Assembly: GCF_024363565.1 (NCBI RefSeq)
Contig: NZ_JAJEKE010000022.1
Coordinates: 1-64,000, forward strand
Length of the DNA: 64,000 nucleotides
Reading direction: 5' to 3'
From: Lutispora saccharofermentans
GTDB taxonomy: Bacteria > Bacillota > Clostridia > Lutisporales > Lutisporaceae
Below the pieces are notes generated by a model, which saw only the letters and a list, made by a program, of their open reading frames with translations, did not search any database and had not been told where the DNA came from. Each line of letters opens with the position of its first letter. Within the stretch, counting starts at the first letter, position 1. The position numbers and the translations under genes were made by a program. Shown one piece after another: positions 8,349 to 17,336 of this stretch.

Positions 8349-9293
8349 CTATTTATTATTATTCCTCATATTTACTAAGTTCTTCTTAAGAAATTCTTCA
8401 TTTGAAAAATCTGTTATTACGCAAGGTACCCTCGGAATATCAAATAACTTTGCTGTAATTAGACGTGTTATCCCTACTACCAGAGCATATTTACCATATT
8501 CCAATGGCTTTACTGCAATAGGATATGAAATCTCATGAAACTCTGCTGCAGTACGAAATAATGTTCCGAAACATAAACTATTGCAATTTAAATGAATTTC
8601 TTCCGTAATAATTATGTCGTGGGTGTCGATATATACTATCTCATGCTGTCCTTCTATGTACCACTTAAAATCTGCTTTATTCTTATTACTTTTCCACGGT
8701 CTTTTCATACTAAGCATTTCTTTTACTTCTATATTTTCAGAAGTGTTGACTATCTCTTTGAATACAAAATCTCCATCATTTTCCGCTTCCATTATATGTA
8801 TATTGTTCTTCTTGCAGAATTGCAGTTTTCTAGCATAGTTTGCATAGTCATGAACCACTTTATTTTGACTATCCCTTTTAGATGTTTTATAAAAGCGTAT
8901 TGTCATATCCCCAATCTTTTTAACTAGACAAGACAATATAAACCATTCCTCGGCACATTTTATTACAGCCCCGCCATTTTCTTTTTTCCACTGACAAGCA
9001 TCCCATATCTTATACTTTTGGCTGCTGAAAACATCTACAATAGATATTTCATCTGTTATAATCTCTATTTTTTGATTTTCAAGACTCATGCTAATATTTA
9101 ATAAATACTGCAGTGCATGTATTACAGCCTGCAATTCTGCTTGTATATTTTTTTTACACTTTAGATTTGTATATCCAAGTATTTTATTTCTGTCATCAAT
9201 AATTATTAAAAAACTAATTCCTGCTTTGTTCTTCTTAAAAGAACCATCTGTATATATTTTTATCATTATTGTTATGTTCACCCTATTCTTCAT
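8349..9293 (-). CDS. RNase H-like domain fused to a ParB/sulfiredoxin-like domain
   Basis: The N-terminal ~155 residues are an RNase HI-type fold with all four acidic catalytic positions visible: Asp16 (YTDGS), Glu53 (QAELQAV), Asp81 (IITDE) and Asp149 (VVHDYANYA). RNase HI cuts the RNA strand of RNA-DNA hybrids. The C-terminal part contains PIAVKPLEYGKYALVVG followed by TRLITAKLFDIPRVPCVI. This resembles the ParB/Srx nucleotide-binding core (GxYxLVxGxxRxxAAkxxgxxxVP). The whole is 314 residues from the ATG at 9293; the ATG at 9266 (MIKIYTDG) is also possible. I know of no characterised protein with this pairing. A role in element replication or plasmid-like maintenance is inference only. Confidence 0.65.
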   Translation of the reverse strand: MKNRVNITIMIKIYTDGSFKKNKAGISFLIIIDDRNKILGYTNLKCKKNIQAELQAVIHALQYLLNISMSLENQKIEIITDEISIVDVFSSQKYKIWDACQWKKENGGAVIKCAEEWFILSCLVKKIGDMTIRFYKTSKRDSQNKVVHDYANYARKLQFCKKNNIHIMEAENDGDFVFKEIVNTSENIEVKEMLSMKRPWKSNKNKADFKWYIEGQHEIVYIDTHDIIITEEIHLNCNSLCFGTLFRTAAEFHEISYPIAVKPLEYGKYALVVGITRLITAKLFDIPRVPCVITDFSNEEFLKKNLVNMRNNNK

Positions 9294-9685
9294 TGTCTTT
9301 GTAATCTATTAAAAGTAACTATAATAAAAAAATCGATATTATATATCATTGGTATTTTACCTTATCTAATATCTCTCCAATTACCTCTAAAACATATCTT
9401 TGATTCATCGAAAAGACATTAACTTATAAATCGATAATATCATTACTAATGTCTAATTTCAACGATATTTGAATAAATTCCTTTAAATATAATAATTATG
9501 TATGTTTTTCTATTGTTTTCTTTGAATAACACGCTATAACACAATAAATCTTCCGTTTTGCAAGAAGTCAATGTTAATGCCCATAAATATAAAAATATTT
9601 CACCTAAAAATTTGAATCTATGTTGATGCTGTGTAAAATTACCTCCAAATCTCTAAAAGGATTTAGGGGAAGGAGGTGAACACAC
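9294..9685. other. Divergent intergenic region of the element
   Basis: This 392-base A+T-rich region separates the RNase H-like gene (minus) from the replication-like gene (plus). It holds the plus-strand promoter described at 9612-9639. I see no iterons or strong palindromes that would mark an origin. Confidence 0.4.
9612..9639 (+). promoter_or_regulatory. Promoter of the replication-like gene
   Basis: TTGAAT (9612-9617) and TAAAAT (9634-9639) are 16 bases apart, about 45 bases upstream of the ATG at 9686. A strong AAGGAGGTGA site lies between. Confidence 0.45.
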
Positions 9686-10795
9686 ATGGTATCCGTAGAC
9701 ACAATCCGAGCATACACATATACCAATATTAATATAAATTACCTTATAAAAAATGGTTGGAGGAAATGGGTAAATAGAAAGGATGGTACTGTTTCTTATT
9801 TTAAGAAGGATAAGCATCTCCTATTTTGGTACTTCCCTCATGGAATACTGTTGATAAAATTCAGTATTCTAAAATTTTATTACGGTACAAACGCTAAAGT
9901 ATTTGATTTGGACAATGCTGGTCTAATTATTAAGTTGGTAAATCATAGAATTAAAAGGCTTTTCCCCTCAAGTAGCAGCATAGTTCCATTTGAAGACTGG
10001 ACCTGCAGTGAAATACATCCTTTAACCCATTTTTATACGGATAATGTAAAGGATAAAATCACTTACCTGGAGTGTCTTAAGAAATTAAACTACCCTAGAA
10101 TGGAAAAACATAAGTATACTATGGGAGTACAGGCTAGAAACGGAAGCCGTTCAATTAATATTTATAGTAAATCAGATGAAATTAAATTTCGGGCAAATAA
10201 TAGGCCTTCCACAGTATCAATTGAGGATTTATCAATAAATAATATAGAAAATATCATAAGGTTTGAATATCAAGTCAAAAAGCGTTCCTTAAAGTATTAC
10301 TTTAAAAATAACAGGAAGGTAAAAGATGTTCTGAGAAAAGATTTCTGCCAAAACATGCTCCTAGAGGTTATAAAAAACTCGGGTCTTAACAATCCTTTTT
10401 TATATAAAAAAGAAACCTTAAGTAAAATAAAAAAAGAATTCGGTAAAGTAAAGGCTAGAAACTTAATAGAATTCATCACCGATTTCAACGAAAAACCTGA
10501 AGATTATATTAATGCAAAATATCCTAAAAAAACACAAAGCAATTATCTAAGAATATTAAAAGGAAGGAATATTAACCCTGTATTCCTTCCAGATAAAGTA
10601 AACAAAAAGATTGATTTTACTAATTTTGAAGAACCAACTAAATCAAACACCCAATTTTCCCTTTTTAAAATATTTTTACTAATAGCCCTTTTAAAAATGT
10701 GTAATGCACTACGAAAAAATAATTATATAAAACCTGTGGAATTGACCTCAATATTTACTGCAGAAGCATATTTTCACGAAGATGGAGGAGGGTAG
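9686..10795 (+). CDS. Putative phage/plasmid-type replication protein (gene II-like)
   Basis: This 369-residue protein is the only long plus-strand gene in the element. The pattern VSVDTIRAYTYTNININYLI, then YFPHGILLIKFSILKF, then NGSRSINIYSKSDEIKFR and ENIIRFEYQVKKRSLKYYF, recalls rolling-circle initiators of the filamentous-phage gene II/CRI group. In these, a conserved 'iYsK..E' strand and a 'RfE.q.k' strand flank the catalytic core. I cannot confirm the catalytic Tyr or a two-His motif by eye. Near the C-terminus there is a hydrophobic run (FKIFLLIALLKMC). The start is firm: AAGGAGGTGA 8-10 bases before the ATG. If correct, it would allow the excised circle to replicate. Confidence in the function is modest. 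Confidence 0.45.
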   Translation: MVSVDTIRAYTYTNININYLIKNGWRKWVNRKDGTVSYFKKDKHLLFWYFPHGILLIKFSILKFYYGTNAKVFDLDNAGLIIKLVNHRIKRLFPSSSSIVPFEDWTCSEIHPLTHFYTDNVKDKITYLECLKKLNYPRMEKHKYTMGVQARNGSRSINIYSKSDEIKFRANNRPSTVSIEDLSINNIENIIRFEYQVKKRSLKYYFKNNRKVKDVLRKDFCQNMLLEVIKNSGLNNPFLYKKETLSKIKKEFGKVKARNLIEFITDFNEKPEDYINAKYPKKTQSNYLRILKGRNINPVFLPDKVNKKIDFTNFEEPTKSNTQFSLFKIFLLIALLKMCNALRKNNYIKPVELTSIFTAEAYFHEDGGG

Positions 10796-10986
10796 CGCTT
10801 ATATAGGCTGTATATATCATAGGGAAAACTAATCCCTTTTCCAAAATAACCGCAACTACAAACTGTCATCTAATAACCAAATAATAACCTTTAACACGTG
10901 TTAAACTCAAATTAATATACACAAATCAATGTCATTATGTATCTTTTCAAAACGAAATACACAATGGCCTATTTGTGCTTGTATCT

Positions 10987-11574
10987 CTATACAAGCATAC
11001 TGTGTTTTTCTAATTTCTCAAGCATAATTTTTTGCTGTTTGGTAGTAAATTGAAAATAGCACAAAGTAGAGTTAACAGATTTATGTCCTAGCCAAAATTG
11101 AACTTCTTTTATATCCAAGTCTGATTCTGCTAGATGCACTGCAGTAGAATGTTTCAAACAGTGAAAATGCCATTTGTTTTCATCTTTGATTTTCGCCATT
11201 TGGCAGTATCGCTTCATTAAGTAGTCCAGCATTTTCCTGGAGATTGGATTTTGCTCCTGGCTCTTAAAAAGTACCTCTGATTCTTCTTTAACTCCATATT
11301 CTTTAATGTATTGATTTAGAATTTTAACAGTTTGTTTATCTAAGGCAATGGTATTATTCCAACTACTTTTCAGCCGCTTACAGTATAACTCTCCTTTGGA
11401 TTTATTGTAGTATTCCAATTTTAATAGCCTGATTTCTGAGGCTCTAAGTCCGCATCGATATGCTACTCTAAAAATACATAAATTGCGGAGTGCATGCCTA
11501 TCACCAGAGTTTTTTATTGCATTAAATAACCTACTTAATTCATCCTGAGTAAAATATTTTATTGTGGTATCCAT
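10987..11574 (-). CDS. Short tyrosine recombinase (XerD-like catalytic domain)
   Basis: The 195-residue product is mostly the catalytic domain of a phage-type integrase; the usual N-terminal arm/core-binding domain is nearly absent. Catalytic elements are visible: Arg in YRCGLRASE, a Lys in the beta-hairpin (CKRLKSS), HCLKHS, LGHKS, and the nucleophile Tyr in TLCYFQF. The second Arg of the HxxR pair is Lys here. I chose the ATG at 11574 because AGGAGGGGG lies 4-6 bases upstream; the TTG at 11616 lies inside an inverted repeat. It lies just downstream of hsdS. It may act on TTGGACA-type sites beside it, or be a leftover of another insertion. Confidence 0.8.
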   Translation of the reverse strand: MDTTIKYFTQDELSRLFNAIKNSGDRHALRNLCIFRVAYRCGLRASEIRLLKLEYYNKSKGELYCKRLKSSWNNTIALDKQTVKILNQYIKEYGVKEESEVLFKSQEQNPISRKMLDYLMKRYCQMAKIKDENKWHFHCLKHSTAVHLAESDLDIKEVQFWLGHKSVNSTLCYFQFTTKQQKIMLEKLEKHSMLV

Positions 11575-11590
11575 TAGCCCCCTCCTACAC

Positions 11591-11616
11591 TTGGACAATA
11601 TATTCATAATGTCCAA
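11591..11616. repeat. TTGGACA inverted repeat upstream of the tyrosine recombinase
   Basis: TTGGACA at 11591 and TGTCCAA ending at 11616 form a 7-bp inverted repeat with a 12-base centre, the size of a Xer-like core site. Further copies of the same heptamer occur at about 11686 (TTGGACA) and, reduced to GTCCAA, at about 11771. They could be recombinase sites or an autoregulatory operator. Confidence 0.5.
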
Positions 11617-11826
11617 CCTTAAGTCACTTCACATGCCTTGATATTTCTACATTTACAAGAATCGTTACTAAAACCAAACAGAATGTTGGACATTACTTAG
11701 CAATTTATTAGCAGTACAAGTAGGCATTGTTTACTTTTTTATAATTGCTTCATAACAAATATAGCGCATAGTGTCCAAGTTGTAAGGTCCTTTTCTTCAA
11801 AAATTTCTATTCTTTAAAATAATCTA

Positions 11827-11866
11827 AGCAAAAAGACTTTCAGGGTTACCCGAAAGTCTTTTTGCT
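11827..11866 (-). terminator. Terminator of the hsd operon
   Basis: AGCAAAAAGACTTTC and its exact complement form a 15-bp stem around a 10-base loop, with T-rich flanks in both directions. The hsdS stop codon (11865-11867) overlaps the stem base. It could work for both strands. Confidence 0.85.
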
Positions 11867-13178
11867 ATGCTTCTTTAAATACTTCTTGCAAAACAGATTG
11901 CATTAACAGTTCGCTGTCTTTTTTTGATTGTTCGATGTTCCTTTCAAGTTCATCACATAAGGCCATTAATTGGTCTACTTTTTCTACAATGCGTTTTTGT
12001 TCCCTTAGTGGAGGTAAAGGCAATAGAAAATTCGCAACTTCCGAACCAGATACTTCTTTGAATGTAGTTCCTGATGCTTGTTCATTTATCTTCTTCGCCG
12101 AATAAGTCAAATAATAATAAATATATTCATTCATTTGCATTACATATGGAATACAGGACTTAAATCCTTGGTTTGTTGATAATGGATTACTTGCTATGGC
12201 TGTATATCCAATTGGGGCACGACTAGAAAATAATACTGTCCCTTTAGGCATCAATTGTGCTGAACTTTTTTCTAAGCCTAATTTAGTTATATTTCGTCTT
12301 CCTTTGCTAATATATTTACCTTTTATGTTACTTAAATCTGCTGGTGTCAACCAAGGAATATCACCATTTTCCCAATAATCTTTTATATTCGTCTTCGGTG
12401 TTCCGCCACCTACTATAGCACTTATCTCCCCTAATCTCACCCACTCCCATCCTCTCGGCATTTCATAGGGAACTTCATCTTCTGAAATAGGTGGCAAAGG
12501 CTTTTCTTTCTTAATTTTACCTTCTTTTATCAGCCTTTCTTTTTCCTCTTTTATCCTTTCTAAAAGAACACTTGCCGGTTCATCATTAGGGTCTTGTGGC
12601 ACAAGTTTTCCCCGCACGGCTTCTTGAAGGATACTTTGTCGGAGTTTATTAAGTATTTCAGCATTATTTTCATTTTGTTTATCAAACAATTCTTTATTTT
12701 TAAAGAACCTTTCTAATTTTTCTACAATTTCCTTTTGCCTCTCCAAAGAAGGTAATGGTATCTTTATTTTTAAGACATCTCTGGGTCGAATTGAAGCATA
12801 ATTTGTTGTACCTTGAGGCTTTATTTGGTTAAAAAAGTCATCTGTTTTTAGATAGTAATGTAGGTATAAACGATTCAACTTTTCTTCATTAACATTAAAG
12901 AGAAAGTAATGGCTACTAACAATAGCCCCTTCTAATTCAGAAGGAACTATACCATAACCTCCAACTTTTGCATCTATTTCCGCTACCAATAATTGTCCTG
13001 CCTTACAAACTTGCTGTTTCTTCGTCTTTATATCTTTACCTTTTATAACATCTCTTAAAACAATACCTTTACAATTAAGTTTTGCTGTACACCTTTTATA
13101 CTCTTCTTCATCATTTATAGTGATAAATTCTTTTTGATATTCTAAAAGGTTAGATAATTCTACAAGTTCAATTCCCAT
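11865..13178 (-). CDS. hsdS: Type I restriction-modification specificity subunit HsdS
   Basis: HsdS recognises the bipartite DNA target of a type I restriction-modification complex. The 437-residue product has the standard two-domain layout. A first target-recognition domain (about residues 1-150) ends in IPLPSLERQKEIVEKLERFF. The central conserved region follows (LRQSILQEAVRGKLVPQDPN, then a charged helix to about 235). A second recognition domain begins at PRGWEWVRLGEI and ends in LPLPPLREQKRIVEKVDQLM plus a final helix. The start overlaps the hsdM stop as TAATG, so the two are translationally coupled. Domain 1 lacks the usual long N-terminal lead (it starts MGIELVELSNLLEYQK) but seems complete. 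No second hsdS fragment is present. Confidence 0.95.
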   Translation of the reverse strand: MGIELVELSNLLEYQKEFITINDEEEYKRCTAKLNCKGIVLRDVIKGKDIKTKKQQVCKAGQLLVAEIDAKVGGYGIVPSELEGAIVSSHYFLFNVNEEKLNRLYLHYYLKTDDFFNQIKPQGTTNYASIRPRDVLKIKIPLPSLERQKEIVEKLERFFKNKELFDKQNENNAEILNKLRQSILQEAVRGKLVPQDPNDEPASVLLERIKEEKERLIKEGKIKKEKPLPPISEDEVPYEMPRGWEWVRLGEISAIVGGGTPKTNIKDYWENGDIPWLTPADLSNIKGKYISKGRRNITKLGLEKSSAQLMPKGTVLFSSRAPIGYTAIASNPLSTNQGFKSCIPYVMQMNEYIYYYLTYSAKKINEQASGTTFKEVSGSEVANFLLPLPPLREQKRIVEKVDQLMALCDELERNIEQSKKDSELLMQSVLQEVFKEA

Positions 13179-14611
13179 TATTCATCTTCCCCCAATATTT
13201 CTTTCATACTCTGCAATAATTCTATTGATTTAGTAACGTTTCGTTCTAATTCTTTTATTAATTCTTTAGGGGTTTTTAGTTCATTATTACCTGTTTTTAA
13301 TGGGTGATTTATATCCAGATTATAATTCCTGCTCTTTATCTCCTCTATACTAACCTTCCAAGCATATTGATTCTCTTCTCTGTTATTCCACCACTGTTTT
13401 TCAAGTTCAAACTCTTCATGTCTTATTGGTTTAGTCTTTGTATACTTCTTATATCCCTCTGGCAATGGATGCTCAAAGAACCAAATTTCTTTTGTCGGTT
13501 TTCCCTTTTCAAGGAACAAAAGATTAGTATTAATATCTGTATAAGGTGCAAATACGCCATTAGGAAGTCTTACTATTGTATGGAGATTAAACTCCTCAAG
13601 CAACTTCTCTTTTATGGTAGTCTTTACACCTTCTCCAAAGAGAAATCCATCAGGCAGTACAATTGCTGCTCTTCCAGTATCCTTTAATAAATACATCAAA
13701 AGCACCATGAAAAGGTCCGCAGTTTCCTTTGTCTGGAATTGCTGTGGGAAATTAACCTGGATTCCATCCTCCTCAATTCCGCCAAAAGGTGGATTGGTCA
13801 CGATAATATCAACCTTGTCTACAGGCTTATAATCCCTTACATTGCGAGTTAAAGAGTTATCATGCCTTATCTTTGGGCTATCTATATCATGTAAAATCAA
13901 ATTGGTTACTGCTAACATATGGGGTAAGGGTTTCTTTTCAATACCCAGTATGGTTTCCTGTAATGTTTTTTCATCCTCTATATTCTTTACTTGTTTTTTC
14001 AAATGCTCTAAGGCACATACTAAAAATCCACCTGTCCCACAAGCAAAATCTAAAACCTTTTCCCCCAATAGTGGATTAACCATATCAACCATAAATTGGG
14101 TTACAGGCCTTGGTGTATAATATTCTCCTGCGTTTCCTGCGCTTTGCAAATCCCTTAATATGCTTTCATAAATGTCATTAAATAAATGCCTGTCTTTTTG
14201 AGTCGTAAAATCTATTTCGTTTAACTTATTGATTACCTGCCTCATTAAGGTTCCAGATTTCATATAGTTATAGGAATCCTCAAAAACGGCCTTTACAATA
14301 AAGGCCTTTGGATTGCTGTTTTCATCCAATTCCATTTCTTTTAACCCTTTAAAAAGTTTGTTGTTTACAAAATCTAAAAGTTCATCGCCTGTAATACCTT
14401 CATCATCTGCAGCCCAATCTCTCCAGCGCAATCCTTCTGGAATAATTGTGGTATAATCGTCATCCATTAGTTCCCATTCTTCTTCTTTTGCATCAAATAC
14501 TTTTAAAAATATCATCCAAACAAGTTGGGAAATCCTTTGAGCATCTCCATCTACCCCAGCATCCTGGCGCATAATATCCTGAACTGCTTTTATAATTGCT
14601 GATATTGACAT
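13178..14611 (-). CDS. hsdM: Type I restriction-modification methyltransferase subunit HsdM
   Basis: This 477-residue protein is an N6-adenine DNA methyltransferase. An N-terminal helical HsdM domain (about 1-140) precedes the catalytic domain. The latter has SAM motif I (VLDFACGTGGFL, near residue 190) and the catalytic motif IV (NPPFGG, near residue 273). It pairs with HsdS for methylation and with HsdR for restriction. The stop is shared with the hsdS start (TAATG), and hsdR ends 20 bases upstream, so hsdR-hsdM-hsdS form one transcript. No frameshift is visible. The system would protect the element and its host against incoming DNA, as type I systems do in several staphylococcal SCC elements. 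Confidence 0.95.
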   Translation of the reverse strand: MSISAIIKAVQDIMRQDAGVDGDAQRISQLVWMIFLKVFDAKEEEWELMDDDYTTIIPEGLRWRDWAADDEGITGDELLDFVNNKLFKGLKEMELDENSNPKAFIVKAVFEDSYNYMKSGTLMRQVINKLNEIDFTTQKDRHLFNDIYESILRDLQSAGNAGEYYTPRPVTQFMVDMVNPLLGEKVLDFACGTGGFLVCALEHLKKQVKNIEDEKTLQETILGIEKKPLPHMLAVTNLILHDIDSPKIRHDNSLTRNVRDYKPVDKVDIIVTNPPFGGIEEDGIQVNFPQQFQTKETADLFMVLLMYLLKDTGRAAIVLPDGFLFGEGVKTTIKEKLLEEFNLHTIVRLPNGVFAPYTDINTNLLFLEKGKPTKEIWFFEHPLPEGYKKYTKTKPIRHEEFELEKQWWNNREENQYAWKVSIEEIKSRNYNLDINHPLKTGNNELKTPKELIKELERNVTKSIELLQSMKEILGEDE

Positions 14612-14631
14612 CTGTGCATCACCTTCCTAAT

Positions 14632-17013
14632 CTATGCAGTGTATATTTCCTTTTCTAATTCTTTAATGGCTTCTAAATACTTTTTCTTTCCACCAAAGCG
14701 TTTAACTATTTCAATAGGAGAACCAAATCTTTTAAAATCAGGAACCTTGAGTATCTCTAAATTCTCAAGATTTTCAATTCCTTCGTCAGCATACTTTTCC
14801 AGAAGCGCTTCTAATACTTCCCTTGCACTTTCTCCGTATTTTGTAAAGTAGTTTCTCTTCTTTACATTATTAGCCCTCTCTTTTCTTGTGAGAGGAGGCA
14901 TGTCAAAGGCTACATGGCAAATCAAATCAAATGGGTCTAAATCCTTTCCAACTTCATCTTTCAGTTCTTCAAGGAGTACTCCTCTTTCTTCTAATTCTTT
15001 TAAGATGGCTTCCTTTCTCTCTGATTCATTCCATTTTATGAGGAACTCATCAAGGGTTTTAAATTCATTCTTTATATTTTTTCTGGTATAAGATATTAAT
15101 GACTCTGTTATAAGTTTGCCATCCTTGTCATAGTAATAAACTCTTTCATGTATTACCTTTACAGGAACATCATTTACATAATACTTGGCTGGGATTTCAT
15201 TAATATCTCCGCCATCTATAATTTCAGGAGGAATATCCCCTCCGTAATCTCCTTCAGATTCCTGGTCTCCGCCTAATTCCCCTTGACCATCTACAGTTTC
15301 TTCTTCCTCCGTAGGAATTTCTCCTGTAGTCGTTTTAACGCTTACAGGGTCTCCATCAAAATCTGGGTCTGCAAATAATTTAGTGACTCCTCTGAAGTCT
15401 ATTATGGTAAAATATTGTTTGCCATAATCCTCTCTTATTCTTGTGCCTCTGCCAATAATTTGTTTGAACTCAATCATACTATTGATATTTGCATCTAAAA
15501 CGATGAACTGACAAGTCTGGGCATCTACTCCTGTAGTCATAAGTTTACTCGTTGTAACCAAAACAGGGTATTTACTGGCTGGGTCTATAAAATTATCCAG
15601 TTCAGCCTTGCCTTCTTCGTTATCACCTGTGATTCTCATAATATATTTAGGATTTTCTGTTACTAAGTCTCCATTTTCATTGACAAGCGCCTGCCTCATT
15701 CTCTCAGCATGCTCAATATCTACACAGAAGAAAATTGTCTTGGCAAATCTGGAATTATTCTTTTTTAAGTAATCAGATACTTTTTGGGCAACAATCTCTG
15801 TTCGGTTTTCGATGACTAAGTTTTTATCAAAATCTTTTATATTATATTCTCTATCTTCAATTTCAAAGCCGTACTTGTCTCTTTTCCCTTTTTCCGGTCT
15901 ATACCCTTCTACATCTCTATCCAGCAATACTCTTATAACTTTATATGGGGCGAGGAAACCGTCTTCGATTCCCTGTTTTAGTGAGTAGGTGTAAATAGGT
16001 TCACCAAAATATTCTATATTTGACACATCCTTTGTTTCCTTCGGTGTAGCCGTAAGCCCTATTTGAGTGGCTGGATGGAAGTATTCTAATATTTCTCTCC
16101 ATGCAGAATCTTCTTTGGCACTTCCCCTATGGCACTCGTCTATTATGACCAAATCAAAAAACTCTGGCGAGAACTGCTTATATACATTTTTAAATTCATC
16201 TTCACCTGAAATTCCTTGATATAGGGCTAAATAAATTTCATGGGCCTTGTCTATTTTTCTATTGGTGATTTTCGTCATTTTATCGCCGAAATATTTAAAA
16301 TCATTTGCCATAGTCTGGTCTACCAGAATATTTCTATCGGCTAAAAATAAGATTCTCTTTTTAGACCTGGACTTCCAAAGCCTATAAATAATTTGGAAGG
16401 CTGTATAGGTTTTCCCTGTACCAGTAGCCATGACAAGCAAAATTCGATTTTGACCTTTGGCAATTGCCTCTACTGTTCTGTTTATGGCAATACGCTGATA
16501 ATATCTTGGGCTTTTGCCATTTAGTTCAAAATAGTATTCCTGCGCAATAATTGCTTCTTCTCTTTCGGAGATTCTTTTTGCTTTTTTATATCTATTCCAT
16601 AATTCTTCAGGAGATGGGAACTGGTTAAGTGGTATTTCTCTTTCTTTACTGCCCACACTAATAGTTCTGTCATGTTCCAAAAATGCATCTCCATTAGTTG
16701 AAAATGCAAAAGGAATATCCAGAATATCTGCATAATTTAATGCCTGCTGCATACCAGCCCCTACTGGATGCTTATTGTCTTTTGCTTCTATTATAGCAAG
16801 AGGTATATTGGATTTATAATATAGAATATAATCCGCTCTTTTCCTTTCTCCTCTTGTAACCAGTTTTTTTCTGACAATGATTCTCCCGTCAGTAAAAGAC
16901 ACTTCTTCTCTAATTTGTCTTTCTAAATCCCATCCTGCATTTATCAAGGATGGTGTTATGTACTTGGAACATATATCCCTTTCAGATAAATCCTTCTTAT
17001 TCACCAATATCAC
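14632..17013 (-). CDS. hsdR: Type I restriction-modification endonuclease/translocase HsdR
   Basis: The 793-residue subunit cleaves and translocates unmodified DNA. The N-terminal nuclease domain shows a PD-(D/E)xK pattern (RADYILYYKSNIPLAIIEAK). The motor follows: Walker A MATGTGKTYTAF, the DECHR box, LTATPKET, and the late motif IIGRGTRIRED. The C-terminal part is the HsdM/S-binding helical domain of EcoEI-type HsdR proteins. The first possible start is GTG at 17013. A second GTG nine bases later (MNKKDLSERD) is 6 bases from GGGGTG and may be the real one. It is the first gene of the hsd operon, with a 320-base upstream gap. It looks intact. Confidence 0.95.
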   Translation of the reverse strand: MILVNKKDLSERDICSKYITPSLINAGWDLERQIREEVSFTDGRIIVRKKLVTRGERKRADYILYYKSNIPLAIIEAKDNKHPVGAGMQQALNYADILDIPFAFSTNGDAFLEHDRTISVGSKEREIPLNQFPSPEELWNRYKKAKRISEREEAIIAQEYYFELNGKSPRYYQRIAINRTVEAIAKGQNRILLVMATGTGKTYTAFQIIYRLWKSRSKKRILFLADRNILVDQTMANDFKYFGDKMTKITNRKIDKAHEIYLALYQGISGEDEFKNVYKQFSPEFFDLVIIDECHRGSAKEDSAWREILEYFHPATQIGLTATPKETKDVSNIEYFGEPIYTYSLKQGIEDGFLAPYKVIRVLLDRDVEGYRPEKGKRDKYGFEIEDREYNIKDFDKNLVIENRTEIVAQKVSDYLKKNNSRFAKTIFFCVDIEHAERMRQALVNENGDLVTENPKYIMRITGDNEEGKAELDNFIDPASKYPVLVTTSKLMTTGVDAQTCQFIVLDANINSMIEFKQIIGRGTRIREDYGKQYFTIIDFRGVTKLFADPDFDGDPVSVKTTTGEIPTEEEETVDGQGELGGDQESEGDYGGDIPPEIIDGGDINEIPAKYYVNDVPVKVIHERVYYYDKDGKLITESLISYTRKNIKNEFKTLDEFLIKWNESERKEAILKELEERGVLLEELKDEVGKDLDPFDLICHVAFDMPPLTRKERANNVKKRNYFTKYGESAREVLEALLEKYADEGIENLENLEILKVPDFKRFGSPIEIVKRFGGKKKYLEAIKELEKEIYTA

Positions 17014-17336
17014 CCCGTTCCCAATACTTAAATCCGAAACATAGATGTCACATTTATCAATATTTTATCATAAATGTCCAAGAATTAGAAATTAAAATAG
17101 TATATTGAATTGAAAATGTAAAAAAGACATTATAAAAATGCCTTTTTTACATTGAATGCCTTATTCAATTATTATGTTTATCCTTAATGGAGGTAATAAT
17201 GATGTAATAATAGAGTAGTAAATCATAAGGAGTTATTTCAAGTATTTTAGTATTATTTTTGCTTCTTTACAAATCCGATTAAATCATTAAGTATTTTTAT
17301 ATAGAATCAAATTCATAAGGCAATATGCGATTTTAA
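17014..17336 (-). other. Gap upstream of hsdR, with terminator-like hairpin 17115-17153
   Basis: This 323-base A+T-rich gap holds an imperfect hairpin (ATGTAAAAAAG against CTTTTTTACAT, 17115-17153). It probably ends transcription of the 181-residue gene upstream. Any hsdR promoter must lie between it and 17013; I cannot fix its boxes. No coding frame is seen. Confidence 0.5.

Noticed and set aside
10987..13178. hsdS shufflon
   Set aside because: There is a recombinase near hsdS but no second or partial hsdS and no long inverted repeat within recognition domains.
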